Of a stretch of 48,108 bases of DNA, positions 43,731-48,108 are shown piece by piece (positions within the stretch are counted from its first letter, which is position 1; the number at the start of each line of letters is the position of its first letter). The DNA is from an uncultured Cyclobacteriaceae bacterium (lineage in GTDB: Bacteria > Bacteroidota > Bacteroidia > Cytophagales > Cyclobacteriaceae): contig CALGOB010000016.1 in the NCBI GenBank assembly GCA_937958005.1, positions 1 to 48,108 on the forward strand, read 5' to 3'. Position numbers and translations under genes: made by a program. The notes under the pieces were generated by a model. The model did not search any database. It saw only the letters and a program-made list of their open reading frames with translations, and was not told the DNA's origin.

Positions 43731-44849
43731 TTGTATCTGATTATCTCTTTAATAGTAACCTTTATTTACGTAATCAGTACTTTAGTTCAAAGTGCTTTTT
43801 ATGTCTTTATGATGGCTCAATGGTCTAAAAAGCAGACTAATATCCTTTCACGAAATCAGGTCACACCCATATCGGTAATAGTTGCAGCCCACAATGAAGA
43901 AGAAAATCTTGTAAAGTTAATTCCGATCCTGTTAGATCAAAATCACCATGATTTTGAAGTAATAGTGGCGGTTGACAGATCTAATGATGAATCATTAGCC
44001 TATTTAACTGCTTTAAAAGCTACCGATAATCGACTCAACTTTATTGACATCAAAAAAACTCCTAGCAATTATAGTCATAAAAAGTACGCACTTAGCGAAG
44101 CTATCAAAATAGCTAAAAATAATTTATTGGTTTTTACTGATGCGGATTGCACCCCTGTTTCTCAAGATTGGTTATCTATTGTGGCAGCTTCTTTCAAAGA
44201 TAAAACTGAAATTGCTATTGGTTACTCGCCTTATCTCAAAATATCAGGCTTACTCAATCGTTTTATAAGATACGAGACTTTACTCACCGCAATCCAATAT
44301 TTCACTTTTTCAAAAGCTGGGATTGGTTATATGGGTGTAGGAAGAAATATGGCTTATCAACGAGATCTATTTTTAAAAAACGATGGCTATAGTACTCATA
44401 GGCATATTACTGGCGGTGATGATGATCTGTTTATAGGCAGGTTAGCAAATCAGCATAATGTTTCCACCTACTACGGTAATCAGGCATTTGTCAACACTCT
44501 CCCTGAACAATCTTGGGGTAATTATTTTAAACAAAAACGTAGGCATTTATCCGTTGGTAAGCACTATAAGCAAAGTCATCAAATATTATTGACCATGTTA
44601 GGGGTGTCACAGATAATGTTTTGGCTTACATTTGTTATCTTAGCAACAATAAAAATTAATTTGCCCCTACTTGTGTTATGCTTTGCAATTAGAATTCTTT
44701 TGCAAAATGCCTTTTTTATCAAGGGTACACGTGAGATAGGAGATAACTTTGAGTATATATGGATTCTCTTTTTGGATTTGATCCATACTTTGTTTTTAAT
44801 AGTAATGGGTCCGATCGGGTTTTTCACAAAGAAGGTTAAATGGAATTAA
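43731..44849 (+). CDS. GT2-family membrane glycosyltransferase
   Basis: A 372-residue glycosyltransferase with an N-terminal helix (about 3-28), a GT2 catalytic domain (about 48-260) and two or three C-terminal helices (about 288-370). Motifs: SVIVAAHNEEENL, the nucleotide-sugar VAVDRSNDES, DADCTP (metal-binding DxD) and GGDDDLFIGRLA plus KQKRRHLSVGKHY near the end (equivalent to QxxRW). The TTG start directly precedes the first helix. Its 3' end overlaps the ECF sigma gene by 10 bases. It probably adds sugars to a lipid or wall component; the acceptor is unknown. Confidence 0.85.
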   Translation: MYLIISLIVTFIYVISTLVQSAFYVFMMAQWSKKQTNILSRNQVTPISVIVAAHNEEENLVKLIPILLDQNHHDFEVIVAVDRSNDESLAYLTALKATDNRLNFIDIKKTPSNYSHKKYALSEAIKIAKNNLLVFTDADCTPVSQDWLSIVAASFKDKTEIAIGYSPYLKISGLLNRFIRYETLLTAIQYFTFSKAGIGYMGVGRNMAYQRDLFLKNDGYSTHRHITGGDDDLFIGRLANQHNVSTYYGNQAFVNTLPEQSWGNYFKQKRRHLSVGKHYKQSHQILLTMLGVSQIMFWLTFVILATIKINLPLLVLCFAIRILLQNAFFIKGTREIGDNFEYIWILFLDLIHTLFLIVMGPIGFFTKKVKWN

Positions 44850-45448
44850 ACAGACAGTTTTCAGATAAGGCATTAAAAGATTTCCAACTCATAGATGAGG
44901 CGGTTGATAATGGTAGTGAACAAGCTTATGCCGACTTGATGGAAAGGTATAAAAAGCCAGTCTATCACATGATCCTTAAAATGGTAAGGAATGTAGATGA
45001 TGCAGAAGATTTAACAATAGAAGCTTTTGCTAAAGCATTTAAGAATTTAGCAAGGTTTAAAAAAGATTATACATTTAGTACATGGTTGTTTAGAATTGCC
45101 ACTAACAATGCCATTGACTTTATAAGAAAGAAAAAATTAGACACTTATAGTTTAAATACTTCTTTTTCAGATGACAATGGTGACGCAGTTACTATTGATG
45201 TAGAAGATAACAACTTAAATCCTGCAGAAGAAACTATCAAAACACAGAAGATAGAGTTGATCAGGATGTTTGTGACCAAACTTCCTTCAAAATATCAAAG
45301 ACTGGTAAGGTTGAGATATTTTGATGAACTTTCTTATGAGGAAATCGCAACTGAACTCGGAGCGCCATTAGGTACTGTTAAAGCACAATTACACCGTGCG
45401 CGTGAACTAATGTATGACCTTGTCAAAGACAAAAAACAACATATTTAA
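44840..45448 (+). CDS. RpoE-type ECF sigma factor
   Basis: A 202-residue sigma-70 family factor. Region 2 (about 25-95) has VDDAEDLTIEAFAKAFKNL and FSTWLFRIATNNAIDFIRK. Region 4 (about 140-195) has LPSKYQRLVRLRYFDELSYEEIA and GTVKAQLHRARELM. No anti-sigma gene is next to it, unlike the FecI-type unit at 37-38 kb, so it may be constitutive or controlled elsewhere. It overlaps the GT2 gene by 10 bases, and rsmG starts 8 bases after its stop. I recall this GT2-sigma-rsmG order in other Cytophagales, but cannot verify it here. Confidence 0.93.
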   Translation: MELNRQFSDKALKDFQLIDEAVDNGSEQAYADLMERYKKPVYHMILKMVRNVDDAEDLTIEAFAKAFKNLARFKKDYTFSTWLFRIATNNAIDFIRKKKLDTYSLNTSFSDDNGDAVTIDVEDNNLNPAEETIKTQKIELIRMFVTKLPSKYQRLVRLRYFDELSYEEIATELGAPLGTVKAQLHRARELMYDLVKDKKQHI

Positions 45449-45456
45449 TTCACCTC

Positions 45457-46089
45457 ATGGAAGGAATTTCTTTAATAGAAAAATACTTTCCAGAAATAAC
45501 ACCGCTCCAAAAAGAGCAGTTTTCAGCTTTAGGCAATCTATATAAAGAATGGAATGCTAAGATTAATGTTATTTCAAGGAAAGATATAGATGAATTATAT
45601 ACACGACATATATTACATTCTCTTGGTATCGCAAAATATATACATTTCCAACCTGATTCTGACATCTTAGACGTGGGTACTGGTGGTGGATTTCCAGGGA
45701 TTCCTCTTGCTATCTTATTTCCAGAAACCAACTTTACTCTTGTAGACAGTATAGGTAAGAAAATCAAAGTGGTGAATGCCGTTGCTGAGAACTTACAGTT
45801 AATCAACGTTAATGCTTTTCATAAAAGGGCTGAAGAAGTTAACGAAGAGTTTGATTTTGTAGTCAGTAGAGCAGTAACTAAAATAGCCCCCTTCTACCAA
45901 TGGGTAAGAAAAAAATTCAAAAAAGAATCAGCTCACGAAGTTAAAAACGGAATTTTCTACTTGAAAGGAGGTGACTTATCTGAAGAAATTTTTGTTTCTA
46001 AATTAAGGTATAAACTGTTTGAGCTTTCCGCTGATTTTGAGGAAGAATTCTTCGAAACAAAAAAAGTACTTTATGTACCACATCAATAA
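45457..46089 (+). CDS. rsmG: 16S rRNA (guanine(527)-N7)-methyltransferase
   Basis: A 210-residue SAM-dependent methyltransferase that methylates G527 in the 530 loop of 16S rRNA; loss gives low-level streptomycin resistance in other bacteria. Conserved parts: the N-terminal helix with NLYKEWNAKINVISRKD, the RHILHSLGI motif, SAM motif DILDVGTGGGFPGIPLA (about 68-84) and VVSRAVTKIAPFY. Length is normal. It overlaps the next lipoprotein gene by 17 bases. Confidence 0.95.
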   Translation: MEGISLIEKYFPEITPLQKEQFSALGNLYKEWNAKINVISRKDIDELYTRHILHSLGIAKYIHFQPDSDILDVGTGGGFPGIPLAILFPETNFTLVDSIGKKIKVVNAVAENLQLINVNAFHKRAEEVNEEFDFVVSRAVTKIAPFYQWVRKKFKKESAHEVKNGIFYLKGGDLSEEIFVSKLRYKLFELSADFEEEFFETKKVLYVPHQ

Positions 46090-46540
46090 AATAGTTATTA
46101 CTTGTCTTTTTATTGCACTTCTCTCAAGTTGTGAAGGTAATTCAGACCAATTAAATCAATTGAACTGGCTAGTAGGCGAATGGCAACAGGTAAATGCTAA
46201 TGGTGATAAAATCTCTCTAGAATCTTGGTCTACTAACCATGATCAAATGAATGGAACAGGCTACACGATCAGAAGAGAGCCTCCTTATGACACTTTATTT
46301 ACTGAACAATTAACCATAGTTAATGAAAACAATCAATTGTTTTACTTAGCTAAAATTCCCAATCAAAAAGAAGTCAGGTTTAAATTGACCAGTTTTAACA
46401 AATCGTCATGGTCATTTTCGAACCCTAAACATAACTACCCAAAGATTATTACTTATAAGAAAACAGCTACAGGCTTTACTGCTGAAGTAGGTGATTTAAA
46501 GAAAACTAATCGATTGGAATTCCAACCCATTAAGAGATAA
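46073..46540 (+). CDS. DUF6265-type lipoprotein
   Basis: About 155 residues from the ATG at 46073. The frame is open from 46019, but the first 18 residues are encoded inside rsmG and only the later start gives a proper lipoprotein signal (VITCLFIALLSSC). The mature part resembles the DUF6265 family: LNWLVGEWQQ at the start, SWSTNHDQMNGTGYTI, and FSNPKHNYPKIITYKK near the end, probably a lipocalin-like beta barrel. Function unknown. It overlaps rsmG by 17 bases, and its TAA stop shares an A with the ATG of the decarboxylase (TAATG), so three genes are translationally chained. Confidence 0.8.
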   Translation: MYHINKIVITCLFIALLSSCEGNSDQLNQLNWLVGEWQQVNANGDKISLESWSTNHDQMNGTGYTIRREPPYDTLFTEQLTIVNENNQLFYLAKIPNQKEVRFKLTSFNKSSWSFSNPKHNYPKIITYKKTATGFTAEVGDLKKTNRLEFQPIKR

Positions 46541-47955
46541 TGGATATAGCAGAATTCAGAAAATACGGACACCAACTGGTGGATTGGATTGCTGACTACT
46601 ATCAAAACGTAGAACAATACCCTGTAAAATCTCAAGTAGTACCTGGTGAGATCTTTGATCAATTACCAAATGAAGCGCCAAAAGTTGGAGAATCTATGGA
46701 TGATATCTTATTGGATTTCAATCAATTGATCATGCCTGGGATTACTCATTGGCAACATCCAAATTTTCATGCTTACTTTCCTGCAAATGGAAGTTTTCCC
46801 TCATTACTTGCTGAAATGTTAACAGCGGCTTTAGGTGCCCAATGTATGATTTGGGAAACATCACCAGCTGCAGCCGAGCTCGAAGAGAAAGTACTCAATT
46901 GGCTTAGAGACTTATCTGGACTCCCTAAAAATTGGCATGGGGTCATTCAGGATACAGCTTCCACCGCTACTTTAGCAGCTATCCTCTCCGCAAGAGAAAA
47001 AGCCAGTAATTTCAACACGAATAGAAACGGAATAAATGGCCAGCGGTTTAAGGTTTATTGCTCAGAAGAGACTCATTCCTCTATAGAAAAAGCAGTTAAA
47101 ATTGCTGGTATTGGCAGTAACAACTTAGTCAAAATACCTTGTGATAATCAGGCCGCTATGCTCCCTGAGTTGTTGGAAAACGCAATTGAGTCCGATATAG
47201 CAAATGGAGATCAACCATTGATAGTGATTGCTGCTGTAGGCACTACTGGTACGTTGGGCGTAGATCCTATTTCAGCAATCGGTAAACTAACCGAAAAACA
47301 TGGCGTTTGGTTACACATAGATGCAGCTTATGCTGGAACAGCTATGCTTTTACCTGAATATCAATACATGATAGATGGGGTAGAAATGGCCGATAGTTAC
47401 GTTTTCAATCCTCATAAATGGATGTTTACTCATTTCGATTGTACTGCTTATTTTGTGAGAGACAGAGATGCTTTAGTAAATACATTTGAAATATTACCTG
47501 AATACCTTAAAACAAAGACAGAAGGTAAAGTAAATAATTACCGTGATTGGGGGATTCCGTTAGGAAGAAGATTTAGAGCACTTAAACTATGGTTTGTCAT
47601 CAGGCATTTTGGTGTAGAAGGCATTCAAAAAACACTGAGGGGTCATATGTTATTAACAAATGAATTAAGTGAACGGTTAGTCAGTCATCAAAATTTTGAG
47701 TTAATAACACCAACTGTATTAAACACAATTTGCTTTAGGTATATCAATGATAGTTACTCTGAAAAGGATTTAAACAAAATCAACCAAGAAATTCTACAAA
47801 GGTTGAATGATACTGGTGGTGCTTACTTGACCCACACTAAATTTAGTGGAAAATACACGATGAGAATCGTGATAGGACAAACCAATGTAAATAAAGGGCA
47901 CATTGATAAATTATGGGATTTGATTCAAGAAAGTGTAAAAGTATTTAATCCCTAA
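46540..47955 (+). CDS. PLP-dependent aromatic amino acid decarboxylase-type enzyme
   Basis: A 471-residue group II pyridoxal-phosphate decarboxylase. Typical blocks: HWQHPNFHAYFPANGSFPS near residue 68, PLP-binding LHIDAAYAGTAML (Asp binds the pyridine ring), and NPHKWMFTHFDCTAYF with the Schiff-base Lys. It is most like aromatic-L-amino-acid (tryptophan, DOPA, phenylalanine) decarboxylases. The product would be an amine such as tryptamine or phenylethylamine, but the substrate cannot be fixed from sequence. The start overlaps the DUF6265 stop. The last codons AAT CCC TAA, including the stop, lie inside a B-repeat fragment, so the C-terminus has probably been altered by the repeat. Confidence 0.88.
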   Translation: MDIAEFRKYGHQLVDWIADYYQNVEQYPVKSQVVPGEIFDQLPNEAPKVGESMDDILLDFNQLIMPGITHWQHPNFHAYFPANGSFPSLLAEMLTAALGAQCMIWETSPAAAELEEKVLNWLRDLSGLPKNWHGVIQDTASTATLAAILSAREKASNFNTNRNGINGQRFKVYCSEETHSSIEKAVKIAGIGSNNLVKIPCDNQAAMLPELLENAIESDIANGDQPLIVIAAVGTTGTLGVDPISAIGKLTEKHGVWLHIDAAYAGTAMLLPEYQYMIDGVEMADSYVFNPHKWMFTHFDCTAYFVRDRDALVNTFEILPEYLKTKTEGKVNNYRDWGIPLGRRFRALKLWFVIRHFGVEGIQKTLRGHMLLTNELSERLVSHQNFELITPTVLNTICFRYINDSYSEKDLNKINQEILQRLNDTGGAYLTHTKFSGKYTMRIVIGQTNVNKGHIDKLWDLIQESVKVFNP

Positions 47956-47977
47956 GGGATATTAATTCCCCGACTCT
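47944..47977 (+). repeat. B-family repeat fragment overlapping the decarboxylase stop
   Basis: TTTAATCCCTAAGGG...CCCCGACTCT matches the left 34 bases of the B region at 1593-1626 exactly, then stops matching. The palindrome ATCCCTAAGGGAT holds the decarboxylase TAA stop codon. Confidence 0.8.
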
Positions 47978-48108
47978 CATATGTTTGTGCTAGAAAAAAA
48001 AAGTGCAATTTTGAACAGTGGCTTAATCAGGTAGAAGAGAGACCCGACTCTAAGGACGATTTAAAAATTGATCCAGTACTCAAGGAATACCTCTACTTGA
48101 TTTTGTTT
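47978..48108 (+). other. Unassigned open frame running off the window end
   Basis: After the B fragment one plus-strand frame stays open to the window end. It reads like protein from about 48004: CNFEQWLNQVEERPDS, then KDDLKIDPVLKEYLYLILF. It has no start codon of its own after the repeat. It could be the front of a gene with a start I cannot place, or a relic separated by the repeat insertion. No family recognised. Confidence 0.3.

Noticed and set aside
45450-45806. Minus-strand open frame over rsmG
   Set aside because: Shadow of rsmG, which has all family motifs on the plus strand.

Overview
The window looks like chromosome of a marine or environmental Bacteroidota, most likely order Cytophagales. 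The reasons are: AT-rich DNA; Bacteroidota -7 boxes of the form TAnnTTTG ahead of several genes; DUF4199, PorD (DUF4835), an OstA-like protein, propeller/LytTR signalling, a FecI/FecR/STN-TonB receptor trio and a C-terminal type IX secretion sorting domain; and almost no Shine-Dalgarno sequences. TTG and GTG starts are unusually frequent and in several cases cannot be avoided. No rRNA, tRNA, CRISPR array, prophage or intact transposase gene was seen.

Layout. 1-2281: a membrane LuxR-type regulator and a DUF4199 protein, then a gene-free stretch of repeats. 2282-5056: O-methyltransferase plus a LysM lytic transglycosylase. 5057-6727: gene-poor stretch with a transposon-like non-coding element (family A, inverted-repeat ends and a 9-bp target duplication) and a truncated secreted-protein gene. 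6825-11182: thioredoxin-like protein, purB, a ferredoxin-type reductase and a TraB/GumN protein. 11183-12030: second A copy, a B-family palindromic repeat and a gene relic. 12031-21540: a co-directional minus-strand block with a small membrane protein, a propeller histidine kinase, a LytTR regulator, a leader-GG ribosomal-peptide precursor, then a tightly packed SGNH / GT2 / MMPL-RND operon. 21704-31345: aldolase, cyclic-nucleotide-binding protein, tilS, OstA-like protein, then the core operon bamD-rpoZ-coaBC-porD-recN. 31346-32074: degenerate A and B repeats and a perfect 20-bp inverted repeat. 32075-38360: lipoprotein, alcohol dehydrogenase, TonB receptor, FecR, FecI-type sigma. 38810-47955: fabI, ispE, EamA transporter, lptG, tgt, GT2, ECF sigma, rsmG, DUF6265 lipoprotein, PLP decarboxylase. 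47944-48108: a repeat fragment and an unassigned open frame.

How the parts relate. Most of the window is housekeeping: envelope assembly (BamD, LptG, OstA-like, PorD), tRNA modification (TilS, Tgt), nucleotide and cofactor synthesis (PurB, CoaBC, IspE), fatty acid synthesis (FabI) and repair (RecN). Two parts are accessory. The 12-21 kb block couples a sensor-regulator pair, an orphan RiPP-like peptide without visible maturation enzymes, and a predicted glycolipid or polysaccharide synthesis/export operon. The repeat-rich gaps near 1.6, 5.5, 11.6, 31.5 and 47.95 kb share two repeat families. One A copy keeps a perfect target duplication, and the two full A copies carry different 21-22 nt loops in an otherwise conserved hairpin. 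The peptide next to the two-component system and the A/B repeats are the best candidates for something undescribed.
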